From positions 21,709,286-21,773,285 of the forward strand of contig OU862913.1 of NCBI GenBank assembly GCA_917880885.1: DNA of 64,000 bases, written 5' to 3'. The position numbers were made by a program, and so were the translations under genes. This stretch comes from Limnephilus marmoratus. Its lineage: Eukaryota > Arthropoda > Insecta > Trichoptera > Limnephilidae. The notes under the pieces were generated by a model, which was given only the letters and a program-made list of their open reading frames with translations, ran no database searches and was not told the origin of the DNA. Shown here piece by piece: positions 19,262 through 30,971 of this stretch (the stretch's first letter is position 1; the number at the start of each line of letters is the position of its first letter).

Positions 19262-20076
19262 TGTATGTTAGTTATAAATCTCTAACTTTAAGTCATGATT
19301 GTAAACATGTATGTCATTGAGTTCAGTTTTAGGTTAGCATTTATATGTCTTAGTCATAAGCCACTAGCTATAAGTCTGATGTAAGACACTAGTTATAATT
19401 GTAAAACTTAAGTTATAAGCCAGTAATATTATTATTTTATGTAACGACGCTATATAAATTAGCCAAATGTTATTATTATGAGACGCGTCAGCGGGTAGTG
19501 AACGGGGATGGTACGGACACTAACCGCGTTGTTGTATACGGGTGTGATACGGTCACTATGCCCGTTACACTGTTAGCGTGTTTATTTGGCTGATACGGTC
19601 ATGGTATGGAACGGTGTAGTGGGCAGAGACCTTTACCTATTTAACAATTAATTTTTTTTAATCATCACCCTTAATGACATTTCTGAAGGTCTTTCCGAGT
19701 TGTTCGACGATTTGGTGGGGTTTTTCCGATCACTAGGTACCCTGCTTTTGTTATTTTTATATCGTATGCATTGAATTATAATGATCTACACATCAACTAG
19801 AAGTATGTATTAAAATCGGTCCGTTATTATCAGTGGCAAAGAACGAGTCCGGACTTTCTCTCGGAATTATATCCGCACACGTTTGTGTGGGAGGTGAACT
19901 AGTTAAAGGATTTAATCCGGTTAAATTGTCGATATTAATCGTTTAAATACCGTTTTGGAAACTTGTTGAAGAGGAAAATTAATGTCACCAGACCAATGGA
20001 CAGACACATTCATCAAAGGTCTTTGCAAATTCATTCAATGACTTCCCACGCATTTTTTGTGTGCTTGAAGTGAAAA
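19262..20076. other. spacer with ATAAGTC-rich segment
   Basis: 19260-19440 has repeated TATAAGTC/TTATAAGCC words, also found at 57317-57423, so it is a dispersed repeat of unknown type. The rest shows nothing recognisable. Confidence 0.35.
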
Positions 20077-20217
20077 CTTCAAGCTAGGGATGTCGAAAGT
20101 GAAAAAAATATCGATGTATCGATATTTATTATAATATCTGACGTCGATATATCGAGGAAAAAATATCGATATATCAAATTTTCAAGAGAATTTGTGTTTT
20201 TAAAAATAATAGAATAT

Positions 20218-20680
20218 TCATGTATTTATTTATTTATTTAATTTCAACGGTATACATATACCATAAGATCTGATTACATGTCACAAAATGAAAAATAACA
20301 ATACAGAAATCATAATAATAAAAAGTTTAACAGATGATTGTGGCATTTGAATTAGAAATGACACCAGATAGAGAATTACATATAAAAATCTATAGTACAA
20401 AATATAGAATTAATATTGACTGAAAAGGTTTGATAGCATAGCCATCTTGTACCTACTTTCCGTGCAGTTAAATAGATCTGCAACATCTGCATATTTATTA
20501 GTAACATCATGTAACCTAGGTAAAAGGGAGTGTTTAGTATACTCAGTCTTATTATTGTTACATTTAACAGGATTTTAGATCTGGAATATGGAATATGAAA
20601 TTCAATGAGCTTAGTTAAATTAGGACTGTCTATACTAGCATTTACAATTTTGAACATAAATATTTATGTTCAAAATTATT
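20218..20680 (-). pseudogene. CR1-like LINE 3' tail inside hAT element
   Basis: Begins (in antisense) with an ATTT tetranucleotide run typical of CR1-type 3' ends. The minus-strand frame 20376-20657 contains LIEFHIPYSRSKILLN and a later TARKVGTRW segment, as in decayed LINE ends. Frames are broken. Confidence 0.5.
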
Positions 20681-20838
20681 CAGCTCAATATTATCAATAA
20701 TATTTTTTTTACACTATTTGCTTTTTTATAATGTACAAAAATCTCAATAAAAATGAAGGTATTTTTACCACTATTCATTTTTATTACGTAATAATTACAA
20801 AAATATCAAAAACTAAAAAGCTTCTAACTTATATGTAA

Positions 20839-20873
20839 ACTGAGACGCATACAAAGTTTGTATGCGTCTCAGT
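20839..20873. repeat. Perfect 17-bp inverted repeat with 1-base spacer
   Basis: ACTGAGACGCATACAAA, G, then its exact complement. Likely internal MITE or target hairpin; no T run follows. Confidence 0.8.
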
Positions 20874-21334
20874 AACATTCTATTGGCGTATTAATCTGTC
20901 AAAAAGGACTTCGTGTTTGGAACAAGGTATATATGGTCAATAATCATAGACGATTGGGAACCAACACATAGGAGTGGCTTAGAAAAAAATGGCGAAAAAT
21001 AGCATACATTTCTATGTATGTATCTACACACATGATATAGTATTGGTGATCACAAATACTAATGCAAAGACAGTAGATTTGTAAGCTAAATAGTTCAAAT
21101 TTCAACCGCCAGATGTCATGACCCAATACAGTTACTTTTTTCCGTTCGTTCCTATACGGTTTTGAATTCTAGTGACTTATACATAAAATTAAAAAAATAT
21201 CGTTTTTGATACAATTTTCGATATTGGATATTTTGTATCGATATATCGGATCAAAATATATCGGCTAAAAATATGATATATGAATTTAAAATATCGATAT
21301 ATCGATACTTTTTCAACAAGCCTGCTTCAAGCGT

Positions 21335-21670
21335 TGTGATTTGAAACTCACGAAAAAACGACACCAGAAAGTGACAAACATATTCATCTATAGAATTTAG
21401 CCTGCGAGATAATGAGAATAATCGGTCTCCCCTTTGTGAGGCACTTCGTAGCCTCCCCACTCTTTTCTAATTTAGTTTTAGAAGTGAAAACATCTTTCAA
21501 AACGAAAAAGCCACGCCAAAAAGAGTCAAACAAGTACATCTATAGGATTTAGCGCGCAAAAGAATGAGCTAGAATAATCGGTCTCCACTTTGTGCGGTGC
21601 TTCGTAGTCTCCCCACTCTTGTCTACTTGAGTTTTCTGTTGGATTCATTTCTATCGCAGACAATTTTTGA
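21335..21670. repeat. Unclassified dispersed repeat, two tandem copies
   Basis: Two imperfect copies of the GATTTAGCCTGCGAGA / GTGCGGTGCTTCGTAG family described at 14956-15420. Confidence 0.5.
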
Positions 21671-22329
21671 AGTAAAACTTCTGCACCATTTGGATGTGTA
21701 TGTTCTTTATGCACGCTTAACTTGGGGGCTGGTGAATGCGTGACGAGAGCGTTATGAAAAGTGTGATCGGGCGAGGCGAACGGACGTTGAGAGGGAGATA
21801 TAAGTTAGTGAAGTTTTACTTCACTAACTTATATCTTATGAAAAGCGAGGCGAACGGTAGTTGAGAGGGAGTACGCTTCGTATATTACTGAGAGAGGTGC
21901 GAGCACACATTTTCTTTCTCTCTTTCTCTCATAGCCATTAATGTTACACAGTGCAGGCCTATTGTATGTATCACATTGTAGGAGCAAGAGAGAGCAATGC
22001 GCGTGCACATTTTCTTTCTCTCTTCTTATCATATAAATGGAGCAGAAGTTTTAATTCAGTTGTGTGGCCTAAAGCACACTCGTTTTTTTTTAAATTTACA
22101 ATGTTAAAAGACATAAAATTGTTTTTAAAAAATGAATTAGGCCAAAGAATCCTCTAGCAAGGGCAAACTTTGGCACAAACTAAAAAAAAATTTAAAAAAT
22201 TCCATTACACCAGCATTATCAAAAATTATTCCATTTGACAAACAATCAACAAATACAAAATCAAGGCGCTATCATTCAAGTTGATTTTTATTAAATGTTC
22301 TTTGCGACCGGATGATAATTTGGGCCAGA
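21671..22329. other. spacer with long palindrome
   Basis: Contains the palindrome at 21796-21836, and two CACATTTTCTTTCTCTCTT-type blocks near 21905 and 22005. No gene recognised. Confidence 0.4.
21796..21836. repeat. Perfect 19-bp inverted repeat, 3-base loop
   Basis: AGATATAAGTTAGTGAAGT, TTT, exact complement. Similar AGATATAAGTTAGTGA words occur in array unit I near 52990, so it may be a repeat terminus. Confidence 0.8.
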
Positions 22330-22334
22330 GTTAT

Positions 22335-22600
22335 ATTTGGAGATGCTGCGTGGAGGGTCTTTTTAAGGCAAGAAAAGAGAGGAAGTACGGGGAAGGAAAT
22401 ATGTATGAGGGTGGGTAGTAAATCTGGGTGTCAGTTTGTCCAGGAGTAACGGACGTATGAATCCAACCCTCCCGTTGCGGTGCTAGGCGATGGGCACAGT
22501 GAGGTCAAAAGGCCACCCTCAATCAGTATCTCTCGATATGGTCCGCCACGCAGCAGGTGGGCAGATGCATCCGCCGCCGGTACACGGATAAAGCTCACTA
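22335..22600 (-). mobile_element. SINE-B, long subtype, both ends lost
   Basis: GGAGATGCTGCGTGGAGGGTC through GTTGCGGTGCTAGGCGATGGG to GCAGATGCATCCGCCGCC, in antisense. Confidence 0.7.
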
Positions 22601-22902
22601 CTTCAGAGTAACCGCCGAATTAAAAACACCAGTTAGATTTAAGTTATCAGCAGGTGATTGCAACACTCCATTGCGCATTTGTTCGGATGAAACGATGGTC
22701 AATCTTCTATATAAATAACAATGTCCGTGTCGGGCGGCGTGGATTTGATTTTTATGCAATTCCACAGTTTTATTCTAAGATTTATGAAATTTTGAACACT
22801 TTCAAAACAAGTGGGGGTTTCAAGCAGTATTTTTATTATTTATTATTAATTTCAATAACAAGGTTTGTACATGTATGTATGATATATATAATAAGTATAG
22901 AT

Positions 22903-23406
22903 TCTTTTTTTTTTCACAGACCTCCTCACTAGGATTTCCTGTTCTGAGGTGGCCTGTAGTTTTTTTTAAAATATTTGTATTTGGTTATGGATTGTCTTTA
23001 TATCGTCTTCATGATGTTTGTAATTTTATTATCACTTTGATCTCTCAGCCATATTTTTACTTTTGTTTTAAATATATTCATTTCCTTTATATTTTTGATT
23101 TGATCTGGTAGAGCATTGTATAATTTTATAGCATGGAATTTATTATTTCTCTGTCCAAAAGATGTGTTCTAACTGGGAGTAACCAGGATGTTATTGCTTA
23201 CTGACCTGGTTGAGTATTTATGTTGGGCAGTGGAGTATACATATATGTTTTTTTTCAGTTTAAATAAAATATTTTTCGAATAAAGTTTCTGTACATTGAA
23301 GACTTGAAAGTTATTAAATATTTCTTCCGTCGGAGTTCTAAGCGGAACTTTCAGTATTGTCTTCAGTACTCCTTTTTGGGCTATATTGAGTCGCTAGTAT
23401 CTACCA
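22903..23406 (-). pseudogene. LINE ORF2 C-terminus with poly-A tail
   Basis: On the minus strand: LNIAQKGVLKTILKVPLRTP, EEIFNNFQVFNVQKLYSKNILF, a TAG stop after LVTPS, then FGQRNNKFHAIKLYNALPDQ and FKTKVKIWLRDQ, ending at TAA (22998-23000). The T run at 22908-22916 is the antisense tail. The pattern is the C-terminal region of a Jockey/CR1-type LINE, distinct from those at 4811 and 7085. The rest was lost by 5' truncation. Confidence 0.7.
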
Positions 23407-23419
23407 ACCTTATTTAAAG

Positions 23420-23610
23420 AAGAGTGTCTGTGGCTGGCTGTGGCTGGCTGTGGCGTGCATTTGATTTTAATACAAAACAACAATTTTATTCCGAGTTGAT
23501 GAAATTTCGGAAACTTTACCTTCAAAACAAGAGAAAGATCACTGTTCGGGTTAGGTTTAGAAAAACTCTGCACAAAGCCCGGGTAATGCCGGGGACTTCA
23601 GCAGTAACCC
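23420..23610 (+). mobile_element. Helitron-like fragment (CCGGGGACTTCAG type)
   Basis: TTTGATTTTAATACAAAACA, AACTCTGCACAAAGCCCGGG and TAATGCCGGGGACTTCAG match segments near 24000 and 25385 (both inverted). CCCGGG/CCGGGG could form the terminal hairpin. No CTAG end here. Confidence 0.4.
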
Positions 23611-24168
23611 TTCTTAATTTTGATATTAATAATTTTTCAGTTTGGTTGGGTATTTTTTTTAATCTCAAATCCAAAATTAAGATTTGTATGAAACGGACCG
23701 CGCAAACAGTTTTTGCGATTCTGAGAATATTAAAGTATTTGTGATCCTTTACTGGTAATATTTATATTAGTTACAGAATTCCCTGCCTCAGTCATTGAGA
23801 TCAAAGCGAGAAAGAGAGAGTTGTTGCTGTGAGAGGTAAATGTGATAAAACAGTATTGAACTGTAGGGAAAGTCAATTGAACGTGATCCCCAATGTTTCT
23901 AGTACGCTTCAGTGCACAGCGCTACATTATCAGATCACTTGTATTGGATCATGCTTTGTGTTCTACTTACAATCAAATTATTAATTGATAGGCAAGTTGA
24001 AGTCCCCGGTGTTGCCCGGGTTTACACAGAATTTTTCGAAATTAGATTAGAGTTTTTGTGAATTTTTCACTGATTTGGAGTTCAATTGTGCAATGTTTCA
24101 TCAATCTAGGAATAAATCTGTAGATTTGTGTAAAAATCAAATCCACACTAACTAACTAACTAACCATC
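23611..24168. other. spacer with inverted Helitron-like fragment
   Basis: 23997-24140 is an inverse match to 23420-23610. Otherwise nothing recognised. Confidence 0.35.
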
Positions 24169-24169
24169 A

Positions 24170-24560
24170 CGTCGTTTCTCCGCAGGGGTAAGCAGAGAGG
24201 ACTGAGCGCCAAACAACTCGGTCTAGGCACACACTCTTTGCCTCATTCGTTTTCACAAATGCTCTTCTATTATTTTGACTCTAGACATGGTTAGACTCAA
24301 GTATCTGATTTACTTGTACGTGCCATGTCTTCCCCGACTTCTTCTACCATTCACGTTTGCGTCATATATTCTTCTTACACTGCTTTTTTCGTTCATTCGC
24401 TCTACTTGCCCAAACCATCTGAGCGTCCCATTATCAATCTTTCTCATCAGCCTTGCATTATTTGCGGATCTCCACATCTCTCACACGATCATGCCTCTTT
24501 GCCATATATCAGGGTAGGTACCAGCACTCGATTGTGGACTGCTAGCTTCGCTTCTTTTGA
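24170..24560 (-). pseudogene. RTE-like LINE ORF2 C-terminal remnant
   Basis: Minus-strand reading gives RKIDNGTLRWFGQVERMNEKSSVRRIYDANVNGRRSRGR. A broken stretch follows, then (other frame) NEAKSVCLDRVVWRSVLSAYPCGETT and a stop near 24172. The lrWfGhveRm...rriyda.v.GrR.rGRp pattern, with a short C-terminal W/Y segment, is the end of many insect LINE proteins of RTE/BovB or related type. At least one frameshift and one stop separate the parts. Confidence 0.65.
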
Positions 24561-24667
24561 CATTTTTTTGCGCCAACGGCATTCAGTCCTCCAAATGGAG
24601 TTACCTACATTTACCCTTCCTTCTATATCTCTATCAGCCTTCCCATCTCTCGTAATAATATAAAAAA

Positions 24668-25366
24668 TCTCGTGTCACGGTGTTTGTGGTTGAACTCCTC
24701 CGAACCGGCTTGACCGATTTTTATGAAATTTTGTATGTATACTTGGTAAGTATGAGAATAGGTTTTAAAGTTTATTTCATACCGCTAGGTGATTAGGGTG
24801 TCCCTATCCAGAAAAAAACTATTTTTTTTTGATAATTTTTTGTTTTAGTAGATATTTTTTTTTATTTCCTACCCCTACCCTCCCATTTTTAAACGCGATT
24901 TTAGTATTTTTGTATGAACAAATTTAACCGTCTTTCGTATTTCAAACCGAATGAAATTATTTATGGTGTTGAATGACAGATGGCGCTACGTCCGTCTCAT
25001 CGAACTTTCATCCACACATGCGCAAGACATTCTCTCGGAACATGTTCTCGCGTGGGCAAACCATCGAGTTTATTTGTGTTGGTTAAAGACTGACTGACAA
25101 AAAATATTGTAAACTCAATTGCTCTTCGAAATTCATATTGATTTTCTTTATTTCATTTTCCTACTTTAATTGTTGTTTTTTGGTGTCATCGGCGGTCATC
25201 GTCTACAGCGCTCAAAGATATTGACATATGAATATCTTTGACAGCGCTCCATTCCCCTTTCTGTCATAGATCCCATCCCCGCACACTTACAATACATTCG
25301 TTATTTTTTATTAATATTCACTAGAAATAATTTATATGGTAGAACAACGTTCGTCGGGTCAGCTAG
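24668..25366 (+). mobile_element. Helitron, non-autonomous, lepidopteran type
   Basis: Starts TCTCGTGTCACGGTGTTTG (canonical 5' TC). It contains GAACTCCTCCGAACCGGCTT and GACCGATTTTTATGAAATTT, and ends GTTCGTCGGGTCAG then CTAG at 25363-25366 followed by T. This start, interior and end are the pattern I know from butterfly and moth Helitrons. No coding. Confidence 0.8.
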
Positions 25367-25375
25367 TTATTATAT

Positions 25376-25600
25376 AAATATGTACTAACTGAAGTCCCCG
25401 GGATTGCCCGAGTTTTACACAAAGTTTTTCGAAATCTGATGTAGACAAGAAGTAGAACTGGTTGCAAAAATAGCCAGTTCCTCGGATCCACTGCGATCCA
25501 GTGACAGCTAGTCACCGAGTTAAAGTAACCGTGACAGGTAATGACGCCGTATGTAATCTCTCCAAATCCGGAAAGATACTTATATTCTATAAATTCGTAG
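25376..25600 (-). mobile_element. Helitron-like fragment (CCGGGGACTTCAG type), inverted
   Basis: AACTGAAGTCCCCGGGATTG and TACACAAAGTTTTTCGAAAT mirror 23540-23600. Confidence 0.4.
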
Positions 25601-26035
25601 AATTTATATCTAAGGAAGAAACGTCCACATGCGAGCGACTGACGTAAGTGGCGACATCTTGGGACGAACTCTTGAAATTCCACGTACACGGATATTATTT
25701 GTGGTGCAACGCGTACGGCGTGGCGTCGACATGCACTCGAAACTGGGTTCTGAAATTCAACCACACAGACGCTGGGATAATAATGGTACAATACTCAAAT
25801 ACCATCAAATCGATTATAATTCACAAAAACTTGTAGTGAATTAAACAAAACGTTGATGTTGTTTGGGTCACCAGCAGAATATTTCAAAATGTCAGGCTAA
25901 TGTACCGGACAGTTATGCTTCCCGGTGTTATCATCAAATTGGTAAATCGTTTAGAAATCAGGATTGTTTATCGATTTCTTAGTGCAAAAGGTGAAAGTAT
26001 ATTTTGACTTCTATATTAGATGGGTCACAAATTCA
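25601..26035. other. spacer
   Basis: No recognised feature; the short open frames here lack domain character. Confidence 0.35.
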
Positions 26036-26281
26036 TGATGACCCGCCAGTTGATTCGCCCAAGTGGTTCGCTAAGTTTGGTGACTTATCAAGGGTGCCCG
26101 GGTTCATGGGGTGAGGTTTATCTAGGTCTTGGCGGCGGATGACCTGGACACACTGAACCCCAGATTCCTACCCACCCCTCATATCTTTTTCCTTCCCAGA
26201 ACCCTCCTGTCATTCATTTACTTAAAAAAAACCCTCCACCCAGCATCGCCAAAGGCCTCGTGTGTGGAATTAACGTAAAAA
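26036..26281 (+). mobile_element. SINE-B, short subtype
   Basis: From CCAAGTGGTTCGCTAAG to GTGTGGAATTAACG plus A run. The inner 3' stem is deleted (CATCGCCAAAGGCCTCGTG). The 5' head is lost. Confidence 0.75.
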
Positions 26282-26468
26282 AATGGAATTTTTAAAAGCT
26301 CTTGTTATTAATTATTTATCCATAAAAAGTATATTTACATTACAAAAAATAAATAAAAAAAAAAAAACTCAAAATAAAAACAACAATTAAAACAAAAAAT
26401 AACTAAACAAACAATACCTCCTCCCACACACAAAAGCATTTGCTTATTATGGAAGAACATTAAAATTT
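26282..26468. other. A-rich spacer
   Basis: Simple A-rich DNA. Confidence 0.3.
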
Positions 26469-26803
26469 TTTTTTTTTTACATGAGTTCCACACAGGAGGC
26501 CCTGAGGAAAATAATTTCCCTCAGGGCCTATGTCATCTTTGGGGATGCTGTGTGGAGGGTTTTTTTAAGGAAAGGAAGGAGAGGAGAGTTCTGGGAAGGA
26601 AAAGGGTTTAAGGGGTGGGTAGGAATCTGGGGTTCAGTGTGTCCTGGTCATCTGCCTCCAAGACCTAGACAAACCTCACCCCGTGAACCCGGGCACCCCT
26701 GCTAAATCACCAAACGTAGCGAACCACTTGGGGTGACCTATGGCAGAGGTGTTGGTTATCCAATAAAGGTTCCCGGGGCGGCGGTACCCATTCCCGCCTT
26801 CCA
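26469..26803 (-). mobile_element. SINE-B, short subtype, full length
   Basis: T run, intact nested stem-loop, then the body and the family 5' end (CCAATAAAGGTTCCCGGGGC, GGCGGTACCCATTCCCGCC). This is the clearest short-subtype copy. Confidence 0.85.
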
Positions 26804-26990
26804 AATTGAATTAATAGTAATGAAAATAAAAATAAAATAATAAATTGACTAACTACCCCAGTTAGATTGGAGAATAATTCTCCACTAACCGGGAATGAAA
26901 TAAGTTAATTATGTTTGTTACGTATTATAAAAATAAAATAAAAACTTTTTTATGCTTGTCTCACTAGGATATGCCTGTGTCGAGACAAGC

Positions 26991-27512
26991 GAATTTTTTT
27001 TTTTTTTTTTACATTAACTCCACACAGGAGGCCCTGAGGAAAATAATTTCCCTCAGGGTCTATGTCATCTGGGATGCTGTGTGGAGGGTCTCTTTGAGGA
27101 GAGGAAGGAATGAACATTGGTCTTGAAGAGACCCATGTTGTAGGAAGGAGGAAACACAGAGGCCGGCAAATCATTCCACAGCCGAGCTGTTGAACACAAG
27201 AACGAGTCGAAGAAACGACCCGTTCTCATGTGACATATGTCAACTGTGTACAAATGTTGGGCACGCGTTTGGCGTGTTTCCCGACCATGCACCGGTGCCG
27301 AAGGGATCAATGATGCTAGTTCCTCGGAGCATCTTCCATTGTAATACCGGTAGAACAAGGATAGCATTCCCACCCGACGCCTGTGCTCTAAAGATTGCAA
27401 TCCGTCTGTTTAGTTGGGAGAATCTATCAAACGGACCGCCCGTTTCTGCACAGAGTCGAGGGTATTTTTCAGGTATTTTGGAGCTCCAGACCAGAGGTGG
27501 ATGCCAAATTGG
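26991..27512 (-). mobile_element. 5'-truncated jockey-like LINE, copy 2
   Basis: Long T run, the same nested stem-loop and ORF2 end as the copy at 7018-7717. Truncated at about 27512, where GGCTGGATGGCTGGATGG repeats begin. Confidence 0.85.
27065..27506 (-). pseudogene. Jockey-like LINE ORF2 C-terminus with nonsense codon
   Basis: Nearly identical to 7085-7600. Where copy 1 reads DSPILTDELQSL, this copy reads DSPN, stop (TAA), TDGLQSL. The downstream 111-codon frame (27065-27400) stays open: HRRRVGMLSLFYRYYNGR, CHMRTGRFFDSF, ARLWNDLPAS and the same terminus. Confidence 0.8.
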
Positions 27513-28069
27513 CTGGCTGGATGGCTGGATGGCTGGATTGGTGGCTGCCGAATTAAAATAATTTAACAATCAAGTAACAAAAATATAATTAACGCAATTT
27601 TATTCAGAGTGTAACACGACTTCGGGTATTTTTAACCAGCGATTCTGCAGGTAAACTTGAACAAATTTTGTTACACATCTTTTTATTTAAGCGGTAGGCT
27701 GCCAAACCAACTAGCCTAAACCACCGAAATTTAAGGCTCTGCAACCGGGCCTGAAAAGAAGAAGATGGATATATACGAAATTACGAATGTTAAAGGAGAG
27801 CGCTAACATTTACAGCGACAAAATCGATGCGAAAATTGCGAAAATGTTTAATAAAACACGACTCGCTTAAAATAGAGCAGAAATCTCACGGGCATTATCT
27901 TAACCTTTTCCACTCTGACCATTTTTTCTCAAAACCGTTTAGCTACTCCGACCAAAAATGTATGTTATATTTTGTGTTTAAAATGAAAATTTCCGTTCAT
28001 AACTTTTGCGGCACCCTATCGGATATTTCGTGTGACCATTAGTTGTTTGGTATATTTTGCATAAAATAT
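27513..28069. other. unique-looking flank left of the Helitron array
   Basis: GGCTGGAT microsatellite at 27512-27545, then no recognised repeat. It ends in TATATATAG, where unit A begins. Confidence 0.4.
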
Positions 28070-28969
28070 ATATATAGTATTGTTTGGTTTTGGGATAGGT
28101 CAGGGAAAACTCACTTTTTCCGCTCACGCCATTGGTCAGGAAAAGGTCACTTTTGATTTGAGGGGAATAACGACCACTCTGCCCCTCGGGTGGGTGAAAC
28201 AACAAGGGTCACTTTAGCTTGCGGCCGTTCGTGATGGGTCAAAACTCACTTTCGATTTGAGGGGAAAAGCGACCACTTTGCCCCTCGGGTGGGTGAAACC
28301 TCACGGGTCACTTTGGCTTGCGACCGTTTTTAAAATTTGGCAAGCCAAATTGACTTCTCGGCTCATCGAGATTGGCACATCTGTAGATTCACTTTCCCTC
28401 AAGGCCGATTAAGGGAGTGTATCTCTTTTTAAATGCATGGAAAAGTTGAGAAAGATATAGCGAAAATCTCCCATACAAAATTGATTTGGCTAGGTACATA
28501 AATTTTAAATGTCATTCTTCATTTTTCGTTTGCCCACCGGCCGACTTGCATATGCGATTTCGTCGAAAATATCACGCTTGGAAGCCAAAATTTATTAAAA
28601 TTACGTCAACGAGAGTTTTTCAAAGGTTAATTGACCGTCGTAATTATCACTTTTCACAAAAACATCGTCGTAATATTTGTTGGAAAACTGACATTTGCGA
28701 AAAACCCACGGAAAAGTCATATTTTGAAACTAATGTTTAAAAATAGGTACAATTTTCACGGAGACGCCTGTCGACAGAATCTAAAACTGCAGCTTTTCCT
28801 TGGAGAAATTCAAAAATGTGTCGAAATCTAAATTGGAACGTTCGCAGATCCTAGCGCGAAAAAAATGCTGTTGTTCAACGACTTATGGAACATGTTTCAA
28901 ATTGATTGTATTCGTACGAGGGTGATTAATAATCTTTATTAAATTTTCTCGAATCTTGCAACACTAAGC

Positions 28970-29131
28970 ATGGAACATTATTCAAAACCACCGCAAGTTT
29001 TCAGCGAGGCCCTGACAGCCTTAGCTGACGTAATTTGTATGTAAAATGTTCTAAAACGGGCGCAGGTGTTCGATTTTCAGGCTGTGCTTGAGGTGGTTGA
29101 GACAAAGTTTAACGGTTGTGTTGCCATATAA
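28970..29131 (+). pseudogene. 53-codon frame in unit A, one internal stop
   Basis: ATG at 28970 to TAA at 29129-29131, reading MEHYSKPPQVFSEALTALAD and on to FDFQAVLEVVETKFNGCVAI, with TAA at codon 25. It aligns without gaps to the open frame at 33507-33668 in unit B. No family recognised; it may be a captured host fragment or chance. Confidence 0.35.
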
Positions 29132-29737
29132 ATGAAATATTATTAACCATTTAAATACTAAGTAGGTACTTAATACAAAATTTAATAAAATCAAATAAAA
29201 TGAGGTGCTTATCCCGATGACCAAATTTGTTTTCCTAAATAATAAAAATAAAATTATAGCGCCATTTTTGTGAAAAAAAACCCTAGGTTTTGTAAAATAA
29301 TGGATCCAAAGTATCAGGAGCGCAGAAATTGACCGAGATAATAATATGTTGTTTTAGCTTCATTAAATTATACACGGTTAACCGTTCATCCCATTGCGAC
29401 GAATCTTTGAGAATTTGATGATGGCATGTCTCCGATTGTGTCTACATACTTCTGTTTGGCAGATTTCTGCTGCTAGGCCCTGTCGGCGGCTTTATACATA
29501 CGTATGTTTAACTATATGAAAAACTGTAAAATCGGTAGGTACCTGAGAAACTGATATATTATAAAATTATAAAAATAAAATTAAAGCGCCATTTTTGTGA
29601 AAAATTGCATTGCACATTCTGTATAAACGTTACAGGGTACCTACCAGGAGCGCAGAAATTGACTGAGGTATATTTAACTGTATGAAAAACTATAAAATCG
29701 TTAGGTACCTGAGAAACTGATATATTATAAATGAATC

Positions 29738-30300
29738 GCCGATATGCAAGTACGCCCATAACTTTCGAATGCATGCACCGAATTGGATAATTATTTTTGT
29801 TTTGTGTTTGTAATTGTTAGGATAAGGTTTTTATTGATCTTCTGGTGAGCACTGGCATTATGAAATTTGTATAAAATGGTTGCCGAAATGTTTGCACGCG
29901 CATAACTTTCGAACGGATGCATCGAATTGAATAATTGTTTTTTGGTGGGTTCGTTACTGTTAGGACAAGGTTTTGCATAAAAATACCGGTGAGATCTGCC
30001 ATAATGAAATTTGTATAAAAATGAATTGCCGAAATGTATATATGCGTATAACTTTCGAACGAATACACCGAATCTGAACATTCTTTTTTTATTGTTTTCG
30101 TTACTGATAGGACAAGGTTTCTATAAAACTACTGGTAAGCTCTGGCATTATGAAATTTGCATAAAAATCAATCGTCGAAATGTATGTACGCGTATAACTT
30201 CCGAAAGACTGCAAAAAATTGAATTTTTTTTTGTTATGTTTGTTTATTGGCTGGTGAGCTCTGGCATTACGAAATTTGCATAAAAATATTTCAATAGGTG
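29738..30300 (+). repeat. 146-bp minisatellite, four units (unit A)
   Basis: GCCGAAATGTATGTACGCG-type starts at 29738, 29882, 30028 and 30174, spaced 144, 146 and 146. Each unit holds ATAACTTTCGAACG, GACAAGGTTT and GGTGAGCTCTGGCATTATGA. The same sequence occurs once in Helitron H1 copies at 55790 and 57800. Short reverse frames here are repeat translations. Confidence 0.85.
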
Positions 30301-30346
30301 GCACGCGAGCTGTTTGAAAACCAAATGTAACGGCAATGAAATAATG

Positions 30347-30456
30347 AGCGCGGGAGGGGGGGAAAAAACCACGGAGGGGGGAGGGTAATCTGGGAAGGGG
30401 GAGGGGAACCCGGGAGGGGTTTTGCGGGATGGAGGAAGGGGGGGGGGGGGGTAGAG
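30347..30456. repeat. G-rich low-complexity run
   Basis: GGGAGGGGGGA-type repeats with a 12-base G run, equivalent to the G-rich middle of Helitron H1 (56410-56660). Confidence 0.8.
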
Positions 30457-30624
30457 TACGCTATGAAAGAATATTTTTTCTGTTCTTTTTTTTACTCGAA
30501 TAAAACAAAATTTTAAAAGGATAAATACCAGGAGTGCAGAACTAAGCAAGGGAAAATATATTAAGAACATGATTTTTTCAATTATTTCTGGCTTTTTGGG
30601 AAAGGTGAATTTATATGCATTTAA

Positions 30625-30929
30625 TTTTTTTTTTTTACATGAGCTCCGCACAGGAGGCCGTGGGGAAAATAATTTCCCTCAGGTCCTATGTCATCTTTGG
30701 GGATGCTGTGTGGAGGATTTTTTTTAAGGAAAGGAAGGAGATGAGAGTTCTGGGAAGGAAAAGGGTTTAAGGGGTGGGTAGGAATCTGGGGTTCAGTGTG
30801 TCCTGGACATCCGCCTCCAAGACCTAGACAGACCTCACCCCATGAACCCGGACACCCCTACTAAATCACCAAACGTAGCGAACCACTTGAGGTGACCTAT
30901 GGCAGAGAAGTTGGTTATCCAATAAAGGA
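30625..30929 (-). mobile_element. SINE-B, short subtype, in unit A
   Basis: Complete, with T run and nested stem-loop. It sits in the same flanking sequence (GAAAGGTGAATTTATA.GCATTTAATT) as the SINE-B at 34525 in unit B, so the insertion predates the split of A and B. Confidence 0.85.
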
Positions 30930-30971
30930 CAACTTTGGGGATTTGTATTTCTACATTACATTATATACAAC

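Larger units (their letters stand above)
20085..21324. mobile_element. hAT-type transposon with TATCGATA subterminal repeats
   Basis: Flanked by perfect 8-bp duplications CTTCAAGC (20077-20084 and 21325-21332). Ends TAGGGATGTCGAAA and, inverted, CAGGCTTGTTGAAA. Next to each end are clusters of ATCGATATATCGATA. No hAT transposase remains; the interior holds a LINE tail. Confidence 0.85.
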
